A DNA stretch of 36,588 bases. It comes from Gammaproteobacteria bacterium. Lineage in GTDB: Bacteria > Pseudomonadota > Gammaproteobacteria > Steroidobacterales > Foliamicaceae. Shown piece by piece: positions 29,621 to 36,588 of the stretch (position 1 is the stretch's first letter; each line of letters opens with the position of its first letter). The position numbers and the translations under genes were made by a program. Location of the stretch: NCBI GenBank assembly GCA_026707445.1, contig JAPOWV010000074.1, positions 1 to 36,588 of the forward strand, given 5' to 3'. Below the pieces are notes generated by a model. The model was not told the origin of the DNA. It did no database searches and was given only the letters and a program-made list of their open reading frames with translations.

Positions 29621-30906
29621 CCCACATCCATGCGCGCGAGATTCTCGATTCGCGCGGCAACCCCACGCTGGAGGCCGAGGTGGCGCTGAGTTGCGGGGCC
29701 CGGGGCAGGGCGGCGGTGCCCTCCGGGGCTTCCACCGGCGCGCGCGAAGCGGTCGAGTTGCGCGACGGGGATTCTCACCGCTACGGCGGCCGCGGCGTCC
29801 AGTTGGCCGTAAGCCATGTCAACGGCGAGATTTGCAAGGCGCTTCTCGGCGTCGAAGCCGAGCGGCAGGAACAACTGGACGCCCTAATGGTTGCGTTGGA
29901 CGGCACAGCAAACAGGTCGCGGCTCGGGGCGAACGCGATCCTGGCCGTTTCCCTGGCAGCCGCCCGGGCCGCTGCGGCCGAGCGGGAGGAGCCTCTTTAC
30001 CGCGGCCTGGGCAGCGGGGCGCCCGCCATGCCCACGCCGATGCTGAACATCCTCAATGGCGGCGCGCATGCCGACAATCGCCTGGACGTTCAGGAATTCA
30101 TGGTCCTGCCGGTGGGCGCCGGAGACTTTGCCGAGGCGCTGCGCTGGGGAGTCGAGGTCTACCACGTCCTGAAAGACGTGTTGCGGAAGTCCGGCCGGTC
30201 GACGGCGGTGGGCGACGAAGGCGGATTCGCGCCCGATCTGCCTTCCAACGAAGCAGCGCTGGAGGCGCTGATAGAGGCTATTCAACAGGCCGGCTTCAGC
30301 GTGCCCGGGGATTTCCTCCTGGGCCTTGACGTGGCCGCCAGCGAACTGTATTCCGACGGCCTGTACCGCCTGGAATCCGAAGACCGCACCTTCGACCCGG
30401 CCGACTTCGCCGGCTGGTTCGCGGAACTTGCGGACCGCTACCCGGTCGTGAGCATCGAGGACGGCATGGCCGAGGACGACTGGGACGGCTGGGAAGCCCT
30501 GTCACGCGGGCTGGGCGAGAGGGTGCAACTTGTCGGCGACGACCTTTTCGTGACGCAGACGGCGATTCTCGCCGAGGGCATCGCGCGTAACGTCGGCAAC
30601 GCCATCCTGATCAAGCCGAACCAGGTGGGCACGCTTACCGAAACGCGCGCGGCCATCGATGCGGCCGTTGCGGCGGGCTACGCAGCCGTCATCTCGCATC
30701 GCTCGGGCGAAACGGCCGACAGCTTCATCGCCGACCTGGCCGTGGGTTCGTCGGCCACCCAGATCAAGACCGGCGCTCCATGCCGCTCCGATCGCACCGA
30801 GAAATACAACCGCCTGCTCCGCATCTCCGAAGAACTCGGCGCCGACGCGCCCTACGCCGGCCTCAACGCCTTCCCCACCTCCGTGGTGCAACACCTTGCG
30901 GGTTAG
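29608..30906 (+). CDS. eno: Enolase
   Basis: Enolase interconverts 2-phosphoglycerate and phosphoenolpyruvate in glycolysis; in many Proteobacteria it also belongs to the RNA degradosome. The 432 residues match the family. Visible motifs are [58 protein letters not shown] (metal-binding Glu/Asp), [24 protein letters not shown] (catalytic Lys) and [17 protein letters not shown]. The start is GTG 29608, inside the end of kdsA. It supplies PEP, the co-substrate of the adjacent KdsA. Four bases after its stop begins a long inverted repeat. Confidence 0.98.
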   Translation: MSAIAHIHAREILDSRGNPTLEAEVALSCGARGRAAVPSGASTGAREAVELRDGDSHRYGGRGVQLAVSHVNGEICKALLGVEAERQEQLDALMVALDGTANRSRLGANAILAVSLAAARAAAAEREEPLYRGLGSGAPAMPTPMLNILNGGAHADNRLDVQEFMVLPVGAGDFAEALRWGVEVYHVLKDVLRKSGRSTAVGDEGGFAPDLPSNEAALEALIEAIQQAGFSVPGDFLLGLDVAASELYSDGLYRLESEDRTFDPADFAGWFAELADRYPVVSIEDGMAEDDWDGWEALSRGLGERVQLVGDDLFVTQTAILAEGIARNVGNAILIKPNQVGTLTETRAAIDAAVAAGYAAVISHRSGETADSFIADLAVGSSATQIKTGAPCRSDRTEKYNRLLRISEELGADAPYAGLNAFPTSVVQHLAG

Positions 30907-30909
30907 TCC

Positions 30910-31020
30910 GCGGCAACTCTTACCCCCGTCTCGCGGGATACGCGGCAAGCACATCCCTGTGGCTCGGCGTCGGCATCCCTGCCTCCGACGCTCCCGCGAG
31001 ACGGGGGTAAGAGTTGCCGC
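30910..31020. repeat. Long perfect inverted-repeat element between eno and ftsB
   Basis: The arms 30910-30938 and 30992-31020 are perfectly complementary over 29 bp (outer end GCGGCAACTCTTACCCCC). They enclose 53 nt that contain a further 7-bp stem, GCGTCGG (30967-30973) with CCGACGC (30985-30991). TCC flanks both ends (30907-30909 and 31021-31023), a possible 3-bp target duplication. There is no coding potential and no T-run. It starts 4 nt after the eno stop and ends 41 nt before ftsB. It is probably a MITE or REP-like mobile hairpin; as RNA it would form a very stable stem able to affect processing between eno and ftsB. Confidence 0.9.
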
Positions 31021-31061
31021 TCCACGTGCCGCGAAGCCATTGGCTTCCGGCCCAATCAGCG

Positions 31062-31397
31062 ATGAAGCCTAAGACCGCAGGAATCGTGTTGGCCGGCCTG
31101 GCGCTGGCCGGCTTGCAGTACCCGCTTTGGTTCGCCGACGACGGCTTGTTGGGCCTGTTCCGCTCCCGCCAGGAAGTGGCCGAACAGGAAACCGAGAACG
31201 CCGCGCTCATGGAGCGCAACCGCCGCCTGGCCGCCGAGGTCCAGAGCCTCAAGGAGGGCGACGAGGAAATCGAGCGGCTGGCGCGATCCGAACTCGGCAT
31301 GATCGGCCCCGACGAGAAGATCTACCTGTTGGTCGAGGAAGACGCCGAAACCGAAGCCCCCGATCAGTCCGATCAGCCCGGAGACCCGCGCGAGTAG
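31062..31397 (+). CDS. ftsB: Cell division protein FtsB
   Basis: FtsB forms the FtsQBL subcomplex of the divisome. The 111-residue protein has one N-terminal membrane segment (AGIVLAGLALAGLQYPLWF). A periplasmic coiled coil with heptad-like charged residues follows (RSRQEVAEQETENAALMERN onward), then the conserved ERLARSELGMIGPDEKIYLL and an acidic tail. ATG 31062 is chosen over the in-frame ATG at 31014 because the latter lies inside the inverted repeat and adds residues unlike the family. In most Gammaproteobacteria ispD and ispF follow; here surE starts 7 nt later. Confidence 0.93.
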   Translation: MKPKTAGIVLAGLALAGLQYPLWFADDGLLGLFRSRQEVAEQETENAALMERNRRLAAEVQSLKEGDEEIERLARSELGMIGPDEKIYLLVEEDAETEAPDQSDQPGDPRE

Positions 31398-31404
31398 CGC
31401 CCCC

Positions 31405-32148
31405 GTGCGGGTCCTGATTTCCAACGACGACGGCTACCGCGCCGAGGGCCTGCAGGCCCTTGAGCGCGCGCTGCTCGGGCTGGCCGAAATCATGCTTGTT
31501 GCGCCAGAGCGCAACCATAGCGGCGCCAGCAATTCGCTCACTCTTTTCGAGCCGCTCCGGGTCACGAAGCTGGGCAGGAACCGCTGGTACTGTTCCGGCA
31601 CTCCCACCGACTGCGTGCATATCGCCATTACCGGTCTGTTGCCGGAGGACCCCGACATGGTGTTTTCCGGCATCAACCACGGTCCTAACCTGGGCGACGA
31701 CGTCCTTTATTCCGGCACCGTGGCGGCGGCGATGGAGGCCAGGGTCCTGGACGTGCCGGCGGTCGCGATATCGGTTGCCGGCTACCCGCCGAAAAATTTC
31801 GACGCTGCGCAGCGCGCCGTAAGCGAATTGTTCGAGCGCCTGAACAGGAACGCGCCGCCGGGCAACATGCTGCTGAACGTGAATGTGCCCGATCTGCCCT
31901 GGGACGAGATCCGCGGCTTCAAGCTGACCCGGCTGGGACACCGCCACAAGGCCGCCCGGGTCAAGGTATCCGGCGACCCCTATGGCGGCAAGCTGTACTG
32001 GATGGGTCTTCCCGGCCACGGGCTGGACGCCGGCCCGGGCACCGATTTCTTTGCCGTGCGCGACGGATGGATTTCGGTGACGCCGCTGCAGTGCGACCTG
32101 ACCGATCACAACCGTCTCGAAGCGACCCGCGACTGGCTGCAGCTATGA
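31405..32148 (+). CDS. surE: 5'/3'-nucleotidase SurE
   Basis: SurE is a metal-dependent phosphatase acting on nucleoside monophosphates, linked to stationary-phase survival. The 247-residue frame from GTG 31405 opens with [14 protein letters not shown], containing the metal-binding Asp pair. It continues with [15 protein letters not shown] (Ser ligand), [11 protein letters not shown] and [20 protein letters not shown] (Asn ligand). All usual residues are present. The stop overlaps the pcm start (ATGA at 32145-32148), the common coupling of these two genes. Confidence 0.97.
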   Translation: MRVLISNDDGYRAEGLQALERALLGLAEIMLVAPERNHSGASNSLTLFEPLRVTKLGRNRWYCSGTPTDCVHIAITGLLPEDPDMVFSGINHGPNLGDDVLYSGTVAAAMEARVLDVPAVAISVAGYPPKNFDAAQRAVSELFERLNRNAPPGNMLLNVNVPDLPWDEIRGFKLTRLGHRHKAARVKVSGDPYGGKLYWMGLPGHGLDAGPGTDFFAVRDGWISVTPLQCDLTDHNRLEATRDWLQL

Positions 32149-32837
32149 ACCCCTCGCACCCGGGACAACGCCGGCGTAGCGGGATTGGCCTGACGTCCGC
32201 CAGGGTCCGCGACCGCCTGGCGGATTCCCTGCGCGATCGCGGAATCCGCAGTCCGGAGGTCCTGGAACAGATACGCCGCACGCCGCGCCACCTGTTCATC
32301 GAAGAAGCGCTGGAGCGCTACGCCTACAACGACAACGCGCTGCCCATCGGGTCCGGCCAGACCATTTCGCAGCCTTACGTCGTGGCGCTGATGACGCAGG
32401 CGTTGCTGATGGAGGAGGATGGCCGGATGCGCCGAACCGCAAAGGTACTGGAGGTCGGTTGCGGTTCCGGGTACCAGACCGCGATTCTGGCCCCGCTGGT
32501 GCGGGCCGTGTTCAGCATCGAGCGGATCGGCTCGCTGCTCGCCGAAGCGCGGCCCCTGCTGGCGGAACTGGGCTGCAACAACGTGCGCTTCCGGCACGGC
32601 GACGGGATGCTGGGCTGGCCGGGACAGGCGCCCTTCGACGGAATCCTGGTCGCCGCGGCGGCGGCGGCGGTGCCCCAGGCGCTGCTGGACCAGTTGGCGC
32701 CGGGCGGGCGCCTCGTCATTCCCCTGGGCGATCACTCCCGCCAGGAACTCGTGCGAATCGAGCGCGGGGAAAGCGGCGATGTGCGCGAGAACCTGGCGCC
32801 GGTGGCCTTCGTCCCGCTGTTGCCGGGGCAGGGCTGA
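32145..32837 (+). CDS. pcm: Protein-L-isoaspartate O-methyltransferase
   Basis: Pcm methylates abnormal L-isoaspartyl residues with S-adenosylmethionine, starting their repair. The 230 residues include [20 protein letters not shown], the PCMT segment [19 protein letters not shown], and the SAM-binding motif [16 protein letters not shown]. The acidic loop SIERIGSL and the Gly-Asp motif ([12 protein letters not shown]) follow. The N-terminus from ATG 32145 carries a short basic extension of about 15 residues before the family match. It is coupled to surE by a 4-nt overlap. Confidence 0.96.
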   Translation: MNPSHPGQRRRSGIGLTSARVRDRLADSLRDRGIRSPEVLEQIRRTPRHLFIEEALERYAYNDNALPIGSGQTISQPYVVALMTQALLMEEDGRMRRTAKVLEVGCGSGYQTAILAPLVRAVFSIERIGSLLAEARPLLAELGCNNVRFRHGDGMLGWPGQAPFDGILVAAAAAAVPQALLDQLAPGGRLVIPLGDHSRQELVRIERGESGDVRENLAPVAFVPLLPGQG

Positions 32838-32851
32838 CGCCGATCCGGACG

Positions 32852-33433
32852 ATGGAAACGGCGCCGGCACGGCTTGCCGACCGCGTTGTGGCATGGGCCC
32901 GCATGCCCGGTGCGCCGGCCGTGCTGTGCGCGGTCAGCTTTGCCGAGTCCATTTTCTTTCCGATTGCCGTGGACGTGATGCTGGTCCCGATGTGCGCCGC
33001 GCAGCCGAAGAAGATGGTCCGGCTGGTTTTTCTGACCCTCGTGTTCTCGGTGGCCGGCGGCTTGTGCGGTTTGCTGCTCGGTTATCTTGCGATCGACGCC
33101 GTGTTGCCCGTGATTCGGGAATGGGGTTGGGGCGAGCAGTATTCCCGGGTCCAGTCCTGGTACGGACGATGGGGCTACTGGGCGCTGGTCATGGCGGCCT
33201 TTACGCCGCTCCCGTACAAGGTATTCGCGATTGCCGCCGGCGGCCTGCATATGGACGTGGTCGCCTTCGTCACGGCTTCGTTCCTCGGCCGCGGATTGCG
33301 CTTCTTCCTGGTCGGTTCGCTGGCCGCCTGGCTGGGTCCCAAGGCGCTCCGGGCCGTTCGCTATTCGGACCGGGCCGGTTGGGCGCTGATCGGTCTTGTT
33401 GTCGTCGCAATTGGGTTATGGTGGTATCTATGA
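32852..33433 (+). CDS. yqaA: YqaA/DedA-type inner membrane protein
   Basis: This 193-residue polytopic membrane protein has hydrophobic segments near residues 20-45, 55-80, 110-135 and 170-190. The family-typical stretch is AVSFAESIFFPIAVDVMLVP, with AFTPLPYKVFAIAAGGLHMD and SFLGRGLRFFLVG (Arg-Gly region) of the DedA/VTT fold. Relatives are implicated in lipid-carrier or phospholipid flipping, but the substrate of the YqaA branch is not settled. The ATG at 32852 lies 14 nt after pcm. Its stop overlaps the nlpD start (ATGA), the arrangement expected for surE-pcm-yqaA-nlpD. Confidence 0.88.
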   Translation: METAPARLADRVVAWARMPGAPAVLCAVSFAESIFFPIAVDVMLVPMCAAQPKKMVRLVFLTLVFSVAGGLCGLLLGYLAIDAVLPVIREWGWGEQYSRVQSWYGRWGYWALVMAAFTPLPYKVFAIAAGGLHMDVVAFVTASFLGRGLRFFLVGSLAAWLGPKALRAVRYSDRAGWALIGLVVVAIGLWWYL

Positions 33434-34323
33434 GCATGGTGTCTCGAAATCGCAGCGCAGGCGGCTTTTTCCTGATGACGGCCGGAGCGTTGCTCCTGTC
33501 CGGCTGCTGGAACTGGATCCCGGAAGATCCCACTCCGGCGGGCCAGGCCCCGGCTGAATCAATTCCCGACGCCGCGACTCCATCGGAGTCAGCCCGACAG
33601 AGCCCGGCCGGCGCCGTGGCGGACGGCGCCATGGACTGGTACACGGTGGAGGCGGGCGACACGCTTTTCTCCATCGCCTGGCGATTCCGCCATCAGGTGA
33701 GCGAGCTGGCGGCCTGGAACGGGTTGGGCGACGGCAGCCTTATCCTGGTCGGGCAACGAATCAGGCTCACGCCTCCGCCGGGCCATGCGGCTTCGGGTTC
33801 CGTTGCCGCCGCTCCGGCAACCCGTGTCTCCGGAGGCGGTGGGACGCCCCGCGATCCGGCTGCCTCTCGGGGCGGCGCCGGAACGCGCGCTTCGTCGCCG
33901 CAGGTCTCCCCGGCCCCTTCCTCACCAGCCTCCGCGCCGGCATCAGGTGCGACCGGATGGGAATGGCCGACAGCGGGGAGCGTGGACGTAGAGGGCGCCC
34001 GGGCGAGGGAAGGCGATTTCGGCATCCGTATCCTGGGAACGCGCGGTCAGGACATCACGGCCTCCGACGGAGGCAAGATCATGTACGCGGGAGACGGGCT
34101 GAAGGCGTACGGACTCCTCGTGATCGTGCAGCATTCTCCGCAGTGGCTGAGCGCCTACGGCCACAACGAGAGGATTCTCGTCAAGGAGGGTGACGAGGTG
34201 CGGGCCGGCCAGCCGATCGCGACGATGGGCATGGGGCCCGGCAACGCGGCCATGCTGCACTTCGAGATTCGCCGTAACGGCAAGCCGGTCGAGCCCGTCG
34301 GCCTGCTGCCTCCACGCGGTTGA
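33430..34323 (+). CDS. nlpD: NlpD-like lipoprotein (LysM and degenerate M23 domains)
   Basis: NlpD is an outer-membrane lipoprotein that activates amidases such as AmiC during cell separation. The 297 residues show a signal sequence with lipobox LLLSGC, so Cys26 would be lipidated; W at +2 fits outer-membrane sorting. A LysM domain (WYTVEAGDTLFSIAWRF to LVGQRIRLTP) is followed by a Pro/Ala/Ser linker and a LytM/M23 domain (FGIRILGTRGQDITASDGGK to MLHFEIRRNGKPVEP). The M23 metal ligands are partly missing: the usual Asp site reads GIRI, and HxH is LHFEI. It is therefore an activator, not an active peptidase, like E. coli NlpD. rpoS, its usual downstream neighbour, is absent. Confidence 0.93.
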   Translation: MSMVSRNRSAGGFFLMTAGALLLSGCWNWIPEDPTPAGQAPAESIPDAATPSESARQSPAGAVADGAMDWYTVEAGDTLFSIAWRFRHQVSELAAWNGLGDGSLILVGQRIRLTPPPGHAASGSVAAAPATRVSGGGGTPRDPAASRGGAGTRASSPQVSPAPSSPASAPASGATGWEWPTAGSVDVEGARAREGDFGIRILGTRGQDITASDGGKIMYAGDGLKAYGLLVIVQHSPQWLSAYGHNERILVKEGDEVRAGQPIATMGMGPGNAAMLHFEIRRNGKPVEPVGLLPPRG

Positions 34324-34366
34324 TAGCCTCCGCCCTTCAAGAGCACTTTCGCGAGGTGCACGACCC

Positions 34367-35980
34367 ATGAAAGGTTTGATGATGGACTACCCGCTGACGG
34401 TGACCAGCCTGATGCGTCACGTGGCGGCCCAGCACGGTGCCTCGGAGGTCTATTCGCTAACCGTGGAGAACCCCGCGCACCGGACCACCTATGCGGAGAT
34501 CTTCCGCCGCTGCGCAAGGCTCGCCAATGCCCTCAGGCGCCTGGGAATGAAGGAGGGCGATCGGGTCGCCACCATGGCCTGGAACGACTACCGGCACATG
34601 GAGCTGTACTACGGTATTTCCTGCATGGGAGGCGTCCTGCACACTATCAATCCGAGGCTGTTTCCCGAGCAGCTTCAGTACATCGTCAACCACGCCGAGG
34701 ATCGTTTTCTCTTTTCCGACCCCTTGCTGCTCCCGCTGCTCGAAAAACTGCACGCAGACTTCCCGACCGTGGAGGCCCATGTCCTGCTCAGCTCGAAGCA
34801 GGCCATGCCCGAATCTTCGGTGCCGAATCTGATCAGCTACGAGGAACTGATTGAAGGCGAGAGCGATTCCTACGACTGGCCCGATATTGACGAAAACACG
34901 GCCAGTTCCCTGTGCTACACCTCGGGCACAACCGGCAATCCCAAGGGCGTGCTGTATTCGCACCGCTCCACGATTCTGCACACCTACGCCAGCGGGCTGT
35001 CCGACGCGATCAACCTCGATGGCACGGACAGCGTGCTGCCGGTGGTTCCCATGTTCCACGCCAATTCCTGGGGAGTCGTGTACTGCGCGCCGATGGTGGG
35101 CGCCAGGCTGGTGCTGCCGGGGCCCAAGGCGGGCGATCCCGAAGCGCTCGTAGCGATGATGAACAGCGAACGGGTGACCACGGCGCTGGGCGTTCCGACC
35201 GTTTGGCTGGGTTTGCTGAATTACCTGGAAGCCACCGGCCAGCACCTGGAAACGGTGCGGGACCTGGTGGTGGGTGGCGCGGCCTGCCCGCGTTCGATGA
35301 TGGTGGATTTTGAAGAACGGCACGGAATTCATGTGATTCACGCCTGGGGAATGACCGAAATGAGCCCCCTGGGCAGCGTGAACGCGCCCACGGCCAGTAC
35401 CGCCCGAATGGACGCCGAGGCGAAACTGCATCAGCAGTTGAGCCAGGGGCGCGCGCCGTACGGGGTGGAGATGCGCCTGGTCGACGACGACGGCGGAGAA
35501 TTGCCGAGGGACGGAAAGGCCGTGGGGCGCCTCCAGGTCCGTGGGTCCTGGGTTGCGCACGGTTACTACCGGGCGGAGGAATCGGCGCTGGAGGACGGCT
35601 GGTTCGACACCGGGGATGTTGCCAGTATCGATCCGGAGGGATTCATGCGCATCACGGACCGCACCAAGGACCTGATCAAGTCCGGCGGCGAGTGGATCAG
35701 TTCGATCGAACTGGAAGACGTGGCCATGGCGCACCCCGCCGTCGCCGAGGCGGCCGTGATCGCGACGCCGCACGAGAAATGGTCGGAACGACCGCTGCTG
35801 ATCGTCTGCCTGAAGGACGACGAGGCGGTCGATGCCGACGCCTTGCTGGCCTGGTTCGAGGGCAAGGTCGCCAAGTGGTGGATACCCGATGCGGTGGAAT
35901 TCACCGACGAATTGCCGCATACGGCAACCGGCAAGGTGAGCAAGCTCAAGCTGCGCGAACGGTTCGCCGCCGCGGCGTGA
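34367..35980 (+). CDS. Fatty-acyl-CoA synthetase (AMP-forming, AlkK/FadD-like)
   Basis: This 537-residue ANL-superfamily enzyme activates a carboxylic acid, probably a medium- or long-chain fatty acid, to its CoA ester through an acyl-AMP. Motifs in order: CYTSGTTGNPKGVLYSHRS (P-loop A3, residues 183-201), VPMFHANSWG, HAWGMTEMSPLG (A5), GWFDTGDVASIDPEGF with RTKDLIKSGGEWIS (A7-A8), and the catalytic Lys in TATGKVSKLKLRERF near the C-terminus. The chain length preferred cannot be told. ATG 34367 follows GAGG 10 nt upstream. It takes the position usually held by rpoS, and its stop overlaps the next gene (GTGA). Confidence 0.93.
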   Translation: MKGLMMDYPLTVTSLMRHVAAQHGASEVYSLTVENPAHRTTYAEIFRRCARLANALRRLGMKEGDRVATMAWNDYRHMELYYGISCMGGVLHTINPRLFPEQLQYIVNHAEDRFLFSDPLLLPLLEKLHADFPTVEAHVLLSSKQAMPESSVPNLISYEELIEGESDSYDWPDIDENTASSLCYTSGTTGNPKGVLYSHRSTILHTYASGLSDAINLDGTDSVLPVVPMFHANSWGVVYCAPMVGARLVLPGPKAGDPEALVAMMNSERVTTALGVPTVWLGLLNYLEATGQHLETVRDLVVGGAACPRSMMVDFEERHGIHVIHAWGMTEMSPLGSVNAPTASTARMDAEAKLHQQLSQGRAPYGVEMRLVDDDGGELPRDGKAVGRLQVRGSWVAHGYYRAEESALEDGWFDTGDVASIDPEGFMRITDRTKDLIKSGGEWISSIELEDVAMAHPAVAEAAVIATPHEKWSERPLLIVCLKDDEAVDADALLAWFEGKVAKWWIPDAVEFTDELPHTATGKVSKLKLRERFAAAA

Positions 35981-36342
35981 AACTTGAACTGGAAGCCGGG
36001 CCCGCGCTCACCGTGCGGTGGTGGCGGCCGGGTGAATTGCGGATCGGCAAGGACGTCTGGCGCGAGCCGGTCCTGCTGAGTCCCGAGGAGGTGCGGCCCT
36101 GGCCCCTAAAGGACGATGAACCCGTTACGCTGGATCACCTCGCGCCGCTGATCGAGCGGCAGCCGGACGTCATCATCCTGGGCACCGGCGAGGTGCAGCG
36201 GTTTCCCGATCACGACATCGGCAGCAAGCTGCTGGTCAGAGGCATAGGACTCGAGGTCATGGACACGGGCGCCGCCTGCCGCACCTACAACGTGCTGGCG
36301 TCCGAAGGCCGCGCCGTCGCCGCCGCCCTGCGCGTCCGCTGA
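35977..36342 (+). CDS. Mth938-like domain protein (DUF498/DUF598)
   Basis: This small 121-residue protein belongs to the Mth938-like family, related to the mitochondrial complex I assembly factor NDUFAF3. Visible conserved parts are WRPGELRIGKDVW, PDVIILGTGEVQRFPDHDI, GIGLEVMDTGAACRTYNVLA and a closing EGRAVAAALRV. No catalytic residues are known; the bacterial role is not established. GTG 35977 overlaps the upstream stop (GTGA), so it is probably co-translated with the acyl-CoA synthetase. prfB follows after 43 nt. Confidence 0.85.
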   Translation: MKLELEAGPALTVRWWRPGELRIGKDVWREPVLLSPEEVRPWPLKDDEPVTLDHLAPLIERQPDVIILGTGEVQRFPDHDIGSKLLVRGIGLEVMDTGAACRTYNVLASEGRAVAAALRVR

Positions 36343-36385
36343 CCCGGTTGCGTAGCGCGGGGGAGTTGCCGTACGCTTCGCCGCC

Positions 36386-36588
36386 ATGGAAACGACTCAG
36401 CTCAAGCCGCTGCTTGCCGATCTGGGCGCCCGACTCGAGGCGCTTAGGGGGTACCTTTGATTACGCCGGCAAGGCCCTGCGCTTAAGCGAGGTCGAAACC
36501 GAACTCGCCGACCCTTCCGTCTGGTCCGATACGCAACGCGCCGGTGCGCTGGGGCGCGAACGGGCGTCTCTGCAGTCCGTTACTCAAA
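36386..36588 (+). CDS. prfB: Peptide chain release factor 2 (5' part, programmed frameshift)
   Basis: RF2 terminates translation at UGA and UAA. The frame from ATG 36386 runs 24 codons to an in-frame TGA at 36458. A +1 shift after CTT at 36455-36457 continues as DYAGKALRLSEVETELADP and onward, matching RF2 N-termini closely (LRGYL then DYA). The gene runs off the window end, so only its first 60 or so residues are visible and the catalytic GGQ domain is outside. The apparent stop is the normal autoregulatory site of prfB, not a mutation. Confidence 0.93.
36446..36460 (+). promoter_or_regulatory. prfB programmed +1 frameshift site
   Basis: AGG GGG TAC CTT TGA is the classic RF2 recoding signal: an internal Shine-Dalgarno-like AGGGGG three bases before the slippery CTT, next to an in-frame TGA. 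When RF2 is scarce, ribosomes slip +1 from CTT to TTT and bypass the stop. The base after TGA is T here; in E. coli it is C. Confidence 0.95.

Noticed and set aside
30910..31020. Rho-independent terminator or CRISPR-like repeat
   Set aside because: The arms are far longer than a terminator stem, no T-run follows, and there are only two copies in inverted orientation with no spacer series.
31014..31061. N-terminal extension of FtsB from ATG 31014
   Set aside because: It overlaps the inverted repeat and encodes residues with no match to the FtsB N-terminus; ATG 31062 fits the family.
36386..36460. Short ORF or disrupted prfB pseudogene
   Set aside because: The in-frame TGA is the standard programmed frameshift site and RF2 homology resumes in the +1 frame immediately afterwards.

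Overview
This window is a GC-rich chromosomal segment of a gammaproteobacterium. It carries two large conserved housekeeping clusters: rpsB-tsf-pyrH-frr-uppS-cdsA-rseP-bamA-skp-lpxD-lpxA-lpxB-rnhB-dnaE-accA, and tilS-pyrG-kdsA-eno-ftsB-surE-pcm-yqaA-nlpD. Gene order and protein sequences both fit Gammaproteobacteria, but I cannot place the organism to genus. Genes are packed tightly, with many 4-nt stop/start overlaps and many GTG or TTG starts. There are no tRNA, rRNA, IS or CRISPR features.

Layout. Positions 1-160 hold a large imperfect palindrome, followed by a DUF2066 secreted protein and then one ORF (1171-2457) that fuses a membrane CDP-alcohol phosphatidyltransferase to the DnaA-inactivating AAA+ protein Hda. 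glnD and map follow on the minus strand. From 6034 onward every gene is on the plus strand: translation factors (rpsB, tsf, frr), nucleotide and lipid precursors (pyrH, uppS, cdsA), envelope biogenesis (rseP, bamA, skp), lipid A synthesis (lpxD, lpxA, lpxB), then rnhB, dnaE and accA. Two accessory genes, a DUF1838 protein and a tannase/feruloyl-esterase-like enzyme, sit between accA and tilS, where these two core genes are normally close. tilS-pyrG-kdsA-eno-ftsB-surE-pcm-yqaA-nlpD follow, then an acyl-CoA synthetase, a small Mth938-like protein, and the start of prfB with its programmed +1 frameshift.

The most unusual points are these. (1) The phosphatidyltransferase-Hda fusion joins anionic phospholipid synthesis to the negative regulator of DnaA, with a sliding-clamp-binding motif at the junction. 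(2) dxr, ispD and ispF are all absent from their conserved slots, with clean junctions, which suggests the MEP isoprenoid pathway was lost or relocated. (3) fabZ, truD and rpoS are also absent from their usual positions. (4) Three different long inverted-repeat elements occupy intergenic gaps, two of them directly abutting the upstream stop codon. (5) Residue-level features predict a shorter-chain LpxA acyl specificity and a metal-dependent KdsA.
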